A stretch of 12,354 nt of DNA from an uncultured Bacteriovorax sp. (GCA_946482295.1 CAMLRB010000104.1:1-12354), one strand, 5' to 3'; counted from the first letter of the stretch, positions 1 to 7,778 are shown. Notes: generated from the sequence alone by a model not told the origin. Numbers and translations are program-made.

Positions 1-927
1 ACTTTCAGTCAGTTCTGTGTACTTCCCTACAATCCCGATTTTTACTTCTCTTAGGGGGTGAGTAAAATTGTGAACAACTTTTTCAAGATCTGCAATTTTT
101 GGTTCTGGAACCCAGATTCCCAATAATTCACTGATTCTTTCATCAAGACCTTGCTTGTGAAATTCCAGCGGAACTTTGTAGATAGTATCCATGTCGATAC
201 TTTGGAAAACATTTTTTCTACTGACGTTACAAAAACGTGAAATTTTATCCAATGTATCTTCATCTACAGCGCGATCAGAACGACAGATGATGACCTGAGG
301 AGAAAGTCCTTGCGACATAAGTTCTTTCACCGAGTGCTGAGCTGGTTTTGATTTTAGCTCTCCTGCAGCTGCGATGTACGGAAGTAAAACGAGATGGATG
401 AAAAGAACATTGGCCGCTCCTTCATCATGAGCGAGCTGTCTGATTGATTCAATAAACGGCAACGATTCAATATCTCCGACAGTTCCTCCAATTTCTCCAA
501 TGAGTAGATCGGCATTGTCAGCAGCAATATGAATTCGGCGTTTAATTTCATTTGTAATGTGAGGGACAACTTGAACCGTTTTTCCTAAGTATGTACCCGC
601 GCGTTCATTCTCAATAACTTTGAGATAAACCTGCCCAGTCGTAAAATTACTTTCACGTTTTAAAGTAAGGGACGTAAATCTTTCGTAGTGACCTAAATCG
701 AGATCAGTCTCCGCTCCATCATCAGTGACGAAAACTTCTCCGTGCTGAGTGGGACTCATCGTTCCCGGATCGACGTTGATGTACGGGTCCATTTTGAGCA
801 TGGCCACTTTTATCCCACGACGTTCAAGTAGGCTGGCGATACTTGCGGCCGCTAAACCTTTACCGAGTGAGCTTGCAACTCCTCCTGTAATAAAAATAAA
901 TTTTTTCGGTTTTTTATTGTCTGCCAT
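1..927 (-). CDS. pyrG: CTP synthase, N-terminal 309 residues (runs off left edge)
   Basis: CTP synthase makes CTP from UTP, ATP and glutamine in the cytoplasm, the last step of pyrimidine nucleotide synthesis. The gene reads leftward from an ATG at 927-925 and stays open to base 1, so the glutamine amidotransferase half (family about 540 residues) lies outside the window. Visible are the N-terminal P-loop region ([12 protein letters not shown], about residues 12-23), the substrate-binding stretches [13 protein letters not shown] and [20 protein letters not shown], the [15 protein letters not shown] block, and the linker [14 protein letters not shown] where the amidotransferase domain begins. 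All are canonical, so the synthase domain looks intact. The start overlaps the 3' end of kdsB by 14 nt, and an AGGTCC-like purine stretch lies just upstream inside kdsB, which suggests translational coupling. Its product CTP is the substrate of the KdsB reaction next door. The identification is very secure. Confidence 0.97.
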   Translation of the reverse strand, partial: MADNKKPKKFIFITGGVASSLGKGLAAASIASLLERRGIKVAMLKMDPYINVDPGTMSPTQHGEVFVTDDGAETDLDLGHYERFTSLTLKRESNFTTGQVYLKVIENERAGTYLGKTVQVVPHITNEIKRRIHIAADNADLLIGEIGGTVGDIESLPFIESIRQLAHDEGAANVLFIHLVLLPYIAAAGELKSKPAQHSVKELMSQGLSPQVIICRSDRAVDEDTLDKISRFCNVSRKNVFQSIDMDTIYKVPLEFHKQGLDERISELLGIWVPEPKIADLEKVVHNFTHPLREVKIGIVGKYTELTES

Positions 928-1684
928 GAAGGACCTCTTCTACTTTTTTGATATCTTCTGGATGATCAACACCCATGATTAAACTAGTTGTGGGATAGGC
1001 ACCGATGGACAATCCAATTTCCAAAGCGCGAAGTTGTTCGAGTTTTTCTAAATACTCGAGCCTACTTTCAGCGGCCCCAGCGAATTTCGAGAGTCCTTCA
1101 GGACGATAAGAGTAAACACCAATGTGCAGGAACCAATAATCCTGATCACTCACTTTCGTTTCACGCTTATACGGGATAGGAGAACGAGAGAAATAAAAGG
1201 CTCGTCCCGTTTCTTCACTCATCGCTACTTTTACTTTGTTCGGATCATTGAAAACGGCATCGAATGAAAGTTGTTTTTTCACTAAAGTCGTGATGTCGAA
1301 GTCTTTTGTTAAATGAAATTGAGCAAGCCCTACGAGATCTGTGGCCTTCAAGAGAGGCTCGTCTCCCTGAACATTGATCACAAGATCGAACTTTTTAGTT
1401 TTAAAAAAGCGGTTGTAAGCAAGTTCAATGCGAAGAGTGCCGGAGATGACATCATCATCAACACGGACAACGTTGGAAGAAAAAGTTTTTACATGATCTT
1501 CAATTTTTTGATCGTCAGTAACGACGAAGGATTCAAATTCTATGTCAGAATGTGAAGCTTCCAAACAATTGAGCAAAACTCTTTGGATCATGGATTGCCC
1601 CGCTATCATCGCTAGCGGTTTTCCCGGAAATCGGCTTGAGGCAAAGCGGGCCGGAATTAAAATGAGAACGCGTTTTTTGCTCAC
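914..1684 (-). CDS. kdsB: 3-deoxy-manno-octulosonate cytidylyltransferase (CMP-Kdo synthetase)
   Basis: KdsB couples Kdo to CMP from CTP, giving the activated sugar for the LPS inner core, in the cytoplasm. The 256-residue product has the family's usual length. It shows the nucleotide-binding start [14 protein letters not shown] (about residues 10-23), the metal/nucleotide motif NVQGDEP (about 104-110), [27 protein letters not shown] and, near the end, GVDHPED. I prefer the GTG start at 1684-1682 over the TTG at 1699-1697 because GGAG (1694-1697) sits 9 nt before the GTG, while the TTG has no close ribosome-binding site. The loop that is normally H-x-SGT(D/E)R reads DVISGTLR here, so the usual acidic residue is leucine. 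The gene overlaps pyrG by 14 nt and is first in that operon. A CMP-sugar synthetase for a related ulosonic acid is a less likely alternative. Confidence 0.93.
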   Translation of the reverse strand: MSKKRVLILIPARFASSRFPGKPLAMIAGQSMIQRVLLNCLEASHSDIEFESFVVTDDQKIEDHVKTFSSNVVRVDDDVISGTLRIELAYNRFFKTKKFDLVINVQGDEPLLKATDLVGLAQFHLTKDFDITTLVKKQLSFDAVFNDPNKVKVAMSEETGRAFYFSRSPIPYKRETKVSDQDYWFLHIGVYSYRPEGLSKFAGAAESRLEYLEKLEQLRALEIGLSIGAYPTTSLIMGVDHPEDIKKVEEVLHGRQ

Positions 1685-1693
1685 TTTAAAGGT

Positions 1694-1697
1694 CTCC
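1694..1697 (-). promoter_or_regulatory. Shine-Dalgarno that decides the kdsB start
   Basis: GGAG on the minus strand lies 9 nt upstream of the GTG at 1684-1682. It overlaps the competing TTG codon at 1699-1697, so the longer reading frame would start inside the ribosome-binding site. This supports the GTG start. Confidence 0.6.
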
Positions 1698-1704
1698 AAA
1701 AAGG

Positions 1705-1730
1705 TCTATAATAAACCTTGTTATTATAGA
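1705..1730. promoter_or_regulatory. Perfect inverted repeat with face-to-face -10 boxes (divergent promoter candidate)
   Basis: Two 10-bp arms, TCTATAATAA at 1705-1714 and TTATTATAGA at 1721-1730, are exact reverse complements around a 6-nt spacer. Each arm carries TATAAT: plus strand 1707-1712, pointing to the small gene at 1745, and minus strand 1728-1723, pointing to kdsB. Neither side has a convincing TTGACA -35 at 16-18 nt. The right arm runs into the AGAGGAG ribosome-binding site of the 1745 gene. It is either a symmetric divergent promoter or an operator; the sequence alone does not decide. Transcription from each box would start about 7 nt downstream, near 1719 rightward and 1716 leftward, so the two complexes should exclude each other. 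Confidence 0.5.
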
Positions 1731-1744
1731 GGAGTTAGCAGGGA

Positions 1745-2104
1745 ATGGCCCTTAGATTTTCAAAGAGATTTATGTCGACATTCTTGATACTTTTACTCGG
1801 AATCTCCATGGTTTCAGGACAAGATTATAAGCGCACAGTCATAAATGATCCAAGTATCAGTCGTCGATGTGAGATTCTGACAGAAACTCGCCAGGAAAAA
1901 ATCGCTCACAAGCAGAGAATTCTTGCTCTCATTGAGAGAAATCGCCATTTACAGTCTATTACCCCGGAAAACAAAGTTACGGTTAAGCGAAAACTAGAGA
2001 CGAATCTCGGTCATCTTCAACACGAGCTCGAACTCACCCAAACACAAATCCAATATCACGAAGAAAATATCGTCCGCAAAGGATGCCCGGGCATTAGTCT
2101 ATAA
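1745..2104 (+). CDS. Small exported coiled-coil protein, unknown function
   Basis: I do not recognise this 119-residue protein. It has a signal peptide: a basic start (MALRFSKRF), a hydrophobic core (FLILLLGISM), and a likely cut near VSG-Q around residue 25. The mature part of about 95 residues is mostly charged, helix-rich sequence likely to form a coiled coil (TRQEKIAHKQRILALIERN, then RKLETNLGHLQHELELTQT). It has two cysteines, one near each end (RRCEIL and RKGCPG), which could form an intramolecular disulfide in the periplasm. The ATG at 1745 has AGAGGAG 10 nt upstream. A second ATG at 1772 would give a shorter but still plausible signal peptide. It is divergent from kdsB and 75 nt upstream of the TolC-family gene, so it may be cotranscribed with it. 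A periplasmic scaffold or envelope-stress-type protein is only a guess. Confidence 0.75.
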   Translation: MALRFSKRFMSTFLILLLGISMVSGQDYKRTVINDPSISRRCEILTETRQEKIAHKQRILALIERNRHLQSITPENKVTVKRKLETNLGHLQHELELTQTQIQYHEENIVRKGCPGISL

Positions 2105-2179
2105 AACTCTTTTCATAGCCAAACAGATTTTCTATCCTAATCTTATTACTCGACTAAAAACTTTTCACAAAGAATTAAT

Positions 2180-3910
2180 ATGAAAAAACATATTCTCTTT
2201 TTCTGTTTGATTGCTGTTGTCTTACACAATGGAAAACTATTGGCCCAATCAGAAGATGCTGAACTTCCTCTTGAAGAAAGTCCCACTACTGAAATGACGG
2301 ATGGCCCGCAAACTCTTCCGCCGGCATCAGAAGAAACATCGGCTCCCGAGCAAACACCTACCACTGAAGTGATTCGAACAACTGAAGAACCATTACAGGA
2401 TGCGGAGATCAGTGAACCATTGGATCCAGTTAAACCTGAAGATTCTCCCCTACAGAAAAAAACAGGTGTTATCAGTGAAGAAGAATTATTAAAACCTAAA
2501 ACAAAAAAAGCAGAAAAAGTTAAGGCCGCTAAAGTTTCTGAATCTGAAATGTATGTTCAGGAAGCCAGTAAATATAAATTGAATGATACTTTTAAGAATC
2601 TTCAGTTGAATGATGTCATCGAACAGGGTCTGCGCCTAAATTATGATCAGAAACTAAGAGAGAAGCAGCAAGAAGTGACCGCCATCGCCTATGAAGGCGC
2701 GAAGACTGCATTCTGGCTTCCTCAACTGCAAGTGTCGCTTCAAACTGATGATCAAAAAGTGGGAACTATCCGCGCCAGCGAACGACGTCCAACGACTCCC
2801 AATTCTGCTCATCCATCGGGAACACTAGGTCTTTCATTTGGTGATTATACCGTTTTTAATTGGGGTAAAGATTATGCTCTTTATCTCAATACAAAATCGA
2901 CGTTTGAAAGATCAAAACAAATTCTTAGCGAATCTTCGCGAGAATTAAAACTTGAACTCATCGGAAATTATTTTTCATTAATGGCCTTCAAGTCGATTGA
3001 AAAAATTCGTCAAGATCAACTTCGCCAGGCCTCTTTTGTCTACCGTTTAAGTAAAGAAAAAATTACTGTCGGCAAAACTACCAAGCAAGATTACTATCAA
3101 GCTCGAAGTGAATACTTAAAGGCCCAAAACGATTATCATGATGCCAAAATCGCATCAGATGAAGCAGATGAGAACATGGCCTTTACTATTGCTGATCCTG
3201 TCGGAACTAAATACGTTCTCAATGAAACGCTCGAATACAAGAGACTTAAACTCACTGTTGATGAAGCTCTGCAATTTGCAGAAAAGCAAAACCCTACCCT
3301 ACTCACAAATAAAGTCCTCATTGCAAACGCAGAACGTTCTTACGATGTGGCCTTAAAAGAAAATATGCCTCTACCTCGTTTTTCCGTTAATCTTGGAGCC
3401 TACAACAAGAGATTTGGGGCCGGAGTCAATACAACTCGCTATGAAACATATGCTGGCAGTGGAAATATTGAGCTCGTTGCAACTGTCAATGCAACGTGGG
3501 ATCTCATTGGAGAAAATGGTTTTCTTAATTCTAATAAATTGGCCACTAGTCGACTTAACAGAGAAATTGCATTCAAACAGTTTGAAAAAAATACGCATTT
3601 CACCCAATCTTTTGTCAGACAAACTTATAAAACAATTCTCTCGCTTCAAAACCAGCTCGTTATTTTAGAAGCTCGTATGCCGAGTTTGCAAAAAACATTT
3701 GATACAGTTTTGGAAAATTATCTGGCTGCCCGTGCAAAATTTTATGATTTCTCACTGGCCCTTCAAGATTTAACAGAAACGAAAATTTATTATGAGCAAG
3801 TAAAACTTCTTCATGTAAAAGAAAAGTTAAACCTCGCGCGTGCCATGGGAGTTGAAGATTTCCCAGGTGAAAACTTTGAACACCTCGCCACACGAGTGAA
3901 AGGAAAATAA
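2180..3910 (+). CDS. TolC-family outer membrane efflux/secretion channel
   Basis: TolC-family proteins form trimeric barrel-and-tunnel channels for efflux pumps or type I secretion. This 576-residue protein starts with a signal peptide (MKKHILFFCLIAVVLHNGKLLAQ, cut near residue 23). Next comes a low-complexity acidic, Pro/Thr-rich stretch (about 24-100) and a basic patch (KPKTKKAEKVKAAK, about 105-118). The two OEP repeats follow. The first begins near 140 (LQLNDVIEQGLRLNYDQKL) and includes AYEGAKTAFWLPQL; the second begins near LTVDEALQFAEKQNPTLL and continues through NAERSYDVALKENMPLPRFSV. Long helices with strand-turn segments fit the fold. The linker makes it about 100 residues longer than typical members. 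Upstream there is only a weak ribosome-binding site (AAAGAATT). No inner-membrane pump or adaptor gene is in the window. The next gene starts 1 nt after the stop. Confidence 0.9.
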   Translation: MKKHILFFCLIAVVLHNGKLLAQSEDAELPLEESPTTEMTDGPQTLPPASEETSAPEQTPTTEVIRTTEEPLQDAEISEPLDPVKPEDSPLQKKTGVISEEELLKPKTKKAEKVKAAKVSESEMYVQEASKYKLNDTFKNLQLNDVIEQGLRLNYDQKLREKQQEVTAIAYEGAKTAFWLPQLQVSLQTDDQKVGTIRASERRPTTPNSAHPSGTLGLSFGDYTVFNWGKDYALYLNTKSTFERSKQILSESSRELKLELIGNYFSLMAFKSIEKIRQDQLRQASFVYRLSKEKITVGKTTKQDYYQARSEYLKAQNDYHDAKIASDEADENMAFTIADPVGTKYVLNETLEYKRLKLTVDEALQFAEKQNPTLLTNKVLIANAERSYDVALKENMPLPRFSVNLGAYNKRFGAGVNTTRYETYAGSGNIELVATVNATWDLIGENGFLNSNKLATSRLNREIAFKQFEKNTHFTQSFVRQTYKTILSLQNQLVILEARMPSLQKTFDTVLENYLAARAKFYDFSLALQDLTETKIYYEQVKLLHVKEKLNLARAMGVEDFPGENFEHLATRVKGK

Positions 3911-3911
3911 A

Positions 3912-4556
3912 ATGAAAAAACTAGTACTTGCTCTCATTTTTATTCAAGGGACTGCACTCGCTTCAGATATTGTGAAAGTTCGTAGTGAATCAACATTTGA
4001 ACCTACTCACTCAAATCGTTTTTCATTTATGCTTGGTCTCAATCCCAATTTAACAAAAACATCTGACGTAACCAACTTCTCGTTAGCTTATGCCACTAAA
4101 CGTGAAGACTTTTGGTGGGATGCTAATGTCTCCATGACAAATGGTCTTTTCAGAGAACTCTCGGCGAACAATGCAACCGCAACTGGGGCCACAAATCTTC
4201 AGCTTGAGGAACAGAAAAACTCCTTACTCACTTTAGGTTTAGGGGTTTCTCGCGAGTCAAATTATTCTCAGACACTTATGCCCTACTTCAGCAATCTTTA
4301 TGAAGTTATGACGGCCGATCTCACGTACAACGTTTATAAAGAAGATTTCTCAGGCAAATCGTTTACGGGTCCCGGATTACTCGCAAAGTTTTCTCTTTAT
4401 AAAAAATTTAGCGACTATTTTAGTGCCGGTGGGCATTTCAATTACAATTTGGCCGTAGTAAAAAGAGCTGAGAATTTTGATGGCGAAACAAGTTCGGCCA
4501 GATCACTCACAATCGGTTTTGTCACGGTTGGTTTCGACCTCAGCTTTTATCTCTAA
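3912..4556 (+). CDS. Probable outer membrane beta-barrel protein, unknown function
   Basis: The product is 214 residues and I cannot place it in a named family. It has a clear signal peptide (MKKLVLALIFIQGTALAS, cut near residue 17-18). The mature protein alternates polar and hydrophobic residues in strand-length segments (FSFMLGLNPNL, NFSLAYATKREDFWWDANVSM, SLLTLGLGVSRES, MTADLTYNVYKEDF, LAKFSLYKKFSDYFSAGGHFNYNL, SLTIGFVTVGFDLSFYL). It ends in an aromatic-rich strand closing with YL, close to the C-terminal signature used by the BAM machinery. This pattern suggests a barrel of roughly 8 strands. Its ATG lies 1 nt after the TolC-family stop with AAGGA in the overlap region, so the two are translationally coupled and probably act together in the outer membrane. 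No cysteines are present. Confidence 0.8.
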   Translation: MKKLVLALIFIQGTALASDIVKVRSESTFEPTHSNRFSFMLGLNPNLTKTSDVTNFSLAYATKREDFWWDANVSMTNGLFRELSANNATATGATNLQLEEQKNSLLTLGLGVSRESNYSQTLMPYFSNLYEVMTADLTYNVYKEDFSGKSFTGPGLLAKFSLYKKFSDYFSAGGHFNYNLAVVKRAENFDGETSSARSLTIGFVTVGFDLSFYL

Positions 4557-4576
4557 TCTCATTTTTTAGGAGCAGT

Positions 4577-5881
4577 ATGATTCCTCGTTATGAAGCAAAG
4601 GCCATCACCCCTATCTGGAGTGATGAAAATAAATTCAAAACATTTTTAACGATTGAACTGGAATGCTTACGTGCTCTTGAAGAAAAAAAGATGGTTCCTG
4701 CGGGAATAGCAGATACTATAGCGAAGACAGCGAAGATCAACACTGCTCGAATTGATGAAATAGAACTAACAACTCGTCATGATGTCATCGCTTTTTGTAC
4801 ATCAATTACTGAACAGCTTCCAACTGAAATTGGAAAATATTTTCATTATGGTGTTACTTCTTCAGACATTATCGACAGCGCCCTTACACTTCAAATTAAA
4901 GCTTCACTAGACGTTGTTCTTAAATCATTCGATCAATTTTTAGAGGCACTTAAAAATCGTGCTGTTGAAACAAAAATGCTCATGACACTGGGTCGCTCTC
5001 ACGGCATGTATGCAGAGCCCATGAGTTTTGGCCAAAAACTCTTAGGTCATTACGCTGAATTCAAGCGTAGAAGACAGGATTTGCAGGATTTTTATAATAC
5101 AGAATTAACCATTCAACTATCAGGTGCAGTGGGTAACTACACAATCCTCACTCCAGATATTGAAGAAAGTGTCGCTCGCAAACTCAATGTGAAAGTTGAA
5201 GATGTTTCGACGCAAATTATTCCGCGCGATCGCCTCGCAAAACTTATCGCCATAACCTCTTTACTCGCAAACGCGATCGAAAGACTGGCCGTTGAAATTC
5301 GCCATCTTCATCATTCAGATGTTCGTGAAGTTGCAGAAGGATTCCGTCCAGGGCAAAAAGGCTCGAGCACGATGCCCCATAAAAAAAATCCAATTGCTTC
5401 AGAAAACCTTACTGGTCTTTCTCGTTTCCTCAGATCACATCTGACATTGGCCCTGGAAAACTCAATTCTCTGGCATGAAAGAGATATCTCACACTCGAGT
5501 GCAGAAAGGCTTTATCTGCCTGATCATTTCGGCATTCTGACTTATGCTCTCGATCGTTTTACAACAACTTTGAATCTCCTCGACATAGATCGTGAAGTTG
5601 TTGAAGGAAAAGTTCTCAATAACACTCACTATCTTTCCAGTTTTTATCTCCACCATCTTATCAATGTGTGTTCAGACACCACTCGTGAAGATCTCTATGC
5701 TATTGTTCAGGCCGCTTCATTTGATAAAGAGGCAAAAACAAGTCCTAGTAAATTTAGAGATGTCATTCTTAATGAACTTAAGACGCGCAAGTTGAATGTG
5801 AGCTTGCCTGAGGTAAACGCTGAAGGATTAAGAAATATTTATCTTAAATCTGTGGATCATATTTTTAAGCGCGTTCTTTAA
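4577..5881 (+). CDS. purB: Adenylosuccinate lyase
   Basis: PurB removes fumarate in two purine steps: SAICAR to AICAR, and adenylosuccinate to AMP. The 434-residue protein matches the length of the Bacillus-type family. It shows TTRHDVIAF with the family histidine near residue 68, the YGVTSSDIID stretch (about 91-100), GRSHGM with the catalytic histidine at about 142, and the fumarase/lyase superfamily signature GSSTMPHKKNP (about 262-272) carrying the catalytic serine. An AGGAG lies 5 nt before the ATG, which favours this start. It is 20 nt downstream of the beta-barrel gene, so it is probably read through from the tolC-like operon, although no functional link is evident. Its stop codon directly abuts the stop of the convergent guanylyltransferase gene. 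Confidence 0.96.
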   Translation: MIPRYEAKAITPIWSDENKFKTFLTIELECLRALEEKKMVPAGIADTIAKTAKINTARIDEIELTTRHDVIAFCTSITEQLPTEIGKYFHYGVTSSDIIDSALTLQIKASLDVVLKSFDQFLEALKNRAVETKMLMTLGRSHGMYAEPMSFGQKLLGHYAEFKRRRQDLQDFYNTELTIQLSGAVGNYTILTPDIEESVARKLNVKVEDVSTQIIPRDRLAKLIAITSLLANAIERLAVEIRHLHHSDVREVAEGFRPGQKGSSTMPHKKNPIASENLTGLSRFLRSHLTLALENSILWHERDISHSSAERLYLPDHFGILTYALDRFTTTLNLLDIDREVVEGKVLNNTHYLSSFYLHHLINVCSDTTREDLYAIVQAASFDKEAKTSPSKFRDVILNELKTRKLNVSLPEVNAEGLRNIYLKSVDHIFKRVL

Positions 5882-7021
5882 TTAAATAAGATCAGGACGT
5901 TCTTTTTGCAGCTGCTCAACTACCTTCTTGATTTCTTGTGCGTCTTTAAGAGGAGCGACAAGAACCACGTTATCATTGACGACAACAACGTGTTTATCCA
6001 TGTTAATAAGCGAGACAAATTTACCTGGAGCAAAAACAACATTGTCTGCAGAGTTTAAGAAGTGTGTTCCTTCACTTTTTACGACGGTATTACCATGAGT
6101 TTCGCTAAGAACTGATGCAAGAGCATCCCAAGAGCCCAAGTCATTCCAGTCGAAATTCGCCGGCATCACAGCGATGTTTTCCGATTTTTCCATGACTGCG
6201 TAATCAATAGAATCACTCGGCAGTTTCATGTAAACATTTTTAAGGGCACGCGGATTTTCGGCCGTTTTTCTGAGGGCCTCGAAGTGTTCAAACATTTCCG
6301 GCGAATGTTCAGCAAACTCTTGCATAAAAACTTTTACTGGAGCAACAAACATCCCGGCGTTCCAAAGATACTGCCCACTTTTAACATAAGCGGCTGCCAA
6401 TTCGAAATGAGGTTTTTCTTTGAAGCGATTAACTTGAAAAGCTTCCTCTTCAATCAAATCACCTTTTAAAATATAGCCAAAACCTGTATGCGGAAAATGG
6501 GGAGTAATTCCAATCGTCACAATCTGCTGGTGTTGATGAGAAAAATCAGCGGCCTTTTGAATAGTTTGATGAAAACCTTTTTTATTCAAAATGACGTGAT
6601 CAGAAGGCACGATGGCCACAACGTCATCCATCCCTACGCCTTTTTCAAGCAAGTTCGCGAGTGACATGAGAATACATGGCGCCGTATTTCTTCCTGTCGG
6701 CTCAAAAATCATTCCGCGAGAATTAATTTTTCCGCGAGTCGATTTACGACAGAGATCTTCTTGTTCCAAAACAGTAACAACAAAACGATTTTCAGTTGGA
6801 ACAAATTCTTCAAAGCGATCAATCGTTTCTTGAAGTAGCGTTTTTTCACTGATGAGATTGAGATATTGTTTCGGCCGTTTTGATGTTGATTCTGGCCAAA
6901 AACGCGTCCCTTTTCCACCGGCCATAATGAGCGCGAAAAGATTAAAAGCTTTCGCTGATGATTTCATCTTCGATTGTTTTTTAATGGGAGCTTTTGAGAG
7001 ACGTTTAGTTGCTTTTTTCAT
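5882..7021 (-). CDS. Mannose-1-phosphate guanylyltransferase
   Basis: The enzyme makes GDP-mannose from mannose-1-phosphate and GTP, feeding LPS, capsule or glycoconjugate synthesis in the cytoplasm. Motifs are in the expected order: pyrophosphorylase signature MAGGKGTRFWP (about residues 33-43) with KRPKQYL after it, FEPTGRNTAPC (about 106-116), IVPSDHVI, GFGYI, FKEKP (about 200-204), WNAGMF (about 220-225) and DWNDLGSWDAL. There is no phosphomannose-isomerase cupin domain, so it is the short single-function type rather than a ManC/AlgA fusion. The first 27 residues are an unusual Lys/Ser-rich tail (MKKATKRLSKAPIKKQSKMK). A start at Met19 is possible, but neither Met has a strong ribosome-binding site. 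It begins 2 nt after the SPOR gene stop, so the two form an operon. Confidence 0.93.
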   Translation of the reverse strand: MKKATKRLSKAPIKKQSKMKSSAKAFNLFALIMAGGKGTRFWPESTSKRPKQYLNLISEKTLLQETIDRFEEFVPTENRFVVTVLEQEDLCRKSTRGKINSRGMIFEPTGRNTAPCILMSLANLLEKGVGMDDVVAIVPSDHVILNKKGFHQTIQKAADFSHQHQQIVTIGITPHFPHTGFGYILKGDLIEEEAFQVNRFKEKPHFELAAAYVKSGQYLWNAGMFVAPVKVFMQEFAEHSPEMFEHFEALRKTAENPRALKNVYMKLPSDSIDYAVMEKSENIAVMPANFDWNDLGSWDALASVLSETHGNTVVKSEGTHFLNSADNVVFAPGKFVSLINMDKHVVVVNDNVVLVAPLKDAQEIKKVVEQLQKERPDLI

Positions 7022-7023
7022 AA

Positions 7024-7620
7024 TTAAGGCATCTTGATGATCGTATAATCTTGACCCAAGAAAAGTGATTTTTCACGAGTCACGTAGGCCTTCGACTCTT
7101 CAATTGTATTGAAAGCGCCTAAGCTCACTCTATACCAAGTTCCCTTACCTTTAATTTCGATTTGATTAATGATAGGATTGTATCCGCGTGCTTTGAAACC
7201 TTCTGCGAAATCTTCGGCTTCTTTCAGCGTTCTATGACTTCCTAATTGAATCGTAAACTTTCCACTTAACTCATCCTTTGCAGCACCATGAGCTGGTGCT
7301 TCAGAAGACATGTTGGGTTTTGTCGCATCTGTTCCGAATTCAGCACTGATTTTTTCTTGAAGCTTATTTTCGATTTCTGAACTATCAACTGTGCTTGCTT
7401 CAGGATTGGCTTTAATTTCCTGTAGGGCCTCTTCTTTGTTAGAAAGTAGTTCCACAACTTTCTTTTGATCTTCTGGTGTAACTCCTGCCATCTCAAGCGA
7501 GTAATTTCTCCCGATTTTAACTCCAAGAACGAATGATGTAATAGCGATCAAAATCATAAAAATGAAAATGAGGGCCACTTCTTTTTTGGCAAAGACATAT
7601 AGTTTAGTTTTAGCGTCCAT
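7024..7620 (-). CDS. Inner-membrane SPOR-domain protein
   Basis: SPOR domains bind denuded glycan strands of peptidoglycan, usually at the division septum. This 198-residue protein has a short cytoplasmic N-terminus (MDAKTKLYVFAKKE), one membrane helix (about residues 15-36, ALIFIFMILIAITSFVLGV), a charged linker of about 80 residues, and a C-terminal SPOR domain (about 119-196). The SPOR core reads GKFTIQLGSHRTLKEAEDFA and later WYRVSLGAFNTIEESKAY, the two-repeat pattern of the family. The layout resembles FtsN or DedD type proteins, but there is no FtsN-specific motif I can cite. No Shine-Dalgarno precedes the ATG; the -10 box sits just upstream, so translation may be leaderless. It is cotranscribed with the guanylyltransferase gene 2 nt downstream. 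Confidence 0.88.
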   Translation of the reverse strand: MDAKTKLYVFAKKEVALIFIFMILIAITSFVLGVKIGRNYSLEMAGVTPEDQKKVVELLSNKEEALQEIKANPEASTVDSSEIENKLQEKISAEFGTDATKPNMSSEAPAHGAAKDELSGKFTIQLGSHRTLKEAEDFAEGFKARGYNPIINQIEIKGKGTWYRVSLGAFNTIEESKAYVTREKSLFLGQDYTIIKMP

Positions 7621-7626
7621 GGACTA

Positions 7627-7655
7627 ATTTTAATGGGTATCGCTTCTTCACGCAA
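7627..7655 (-). promoter_or_regulatory. Sigma70-type promoter for the SPOR gene, positioned for a leaderless mRNA
   Basis: On the minus strand, TTGCGT (7655-7650) and TAAAAT (7632-7627) are separated by exactly 17 nt. The -10 matches TATAAT at 5 of 6 positions. Six bases (TAGTCC) separate the -10 from the ATG, so the expected +1 is the A of the start codon. The absence of a ribosome-binding site there agrees with this reading. Confidence 0.5.
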
Positions 7656-7739
7656 TCACCTTTTTTTGCCTTCGGTTCAAAGTCTGAACTGATCCCGAGG
7701 TAAAAGACTCCATTTTTCGCCCCTCTAACTCCAGCACTG

Positions 7740-7756
7740 TTGGCAAGCGCCCTGCA
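7740..7756 (+). promoter_or_regulatory. Sigma54 (-24/-12) promoter of the Tad/Flp operon
   Basis: TTGGCAAGCGCCCTGCA fits the RpoN consensus (TTGGCACG-N4-TTGCA). GG at 7742-7743 and GC at 7754-7755 have the required 10-nt spacing. There are mismatches at the C of GGCAC, at the purine after the G, and at the first T of TTGC. The predicted +1 is near 7767, leaving an 18-nt leader with the Shine-Dalgarno just ahead of the pilin ATG. No better sigma70 pair was seen in 7650-7770. Sigma54 control of pilin genes is known for type IVa pilins in other bacteria. Confidence 0.62.
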
Positions 7757-7770
7757 AAAGTGCCCCTACA

Positions 7771-7778
7771 AAGGAGGT
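7771..7778 (+). promoter_or_regulatory. Strong Shine-Dalgarno of the Flp pilin gene
   Basis: AAGGAGGT, a full match to the 16S anti-SD, lies 6 nt before the ATG at 7785. It fixes the start and excludes the in-frame TTG at 7740, which lies inside the sigma54 promoter. It also fits the high expression expected for a major pilin. Confidence 0.85.

Noticed and set aside
1313..1787. Two plus-strand open frames of about 80 codons opposite kdsB
   Set aside because: They lie antisense to a well-conserved enzyme, have no recognisable content, and the second one runs through the divergent promoter repeat.
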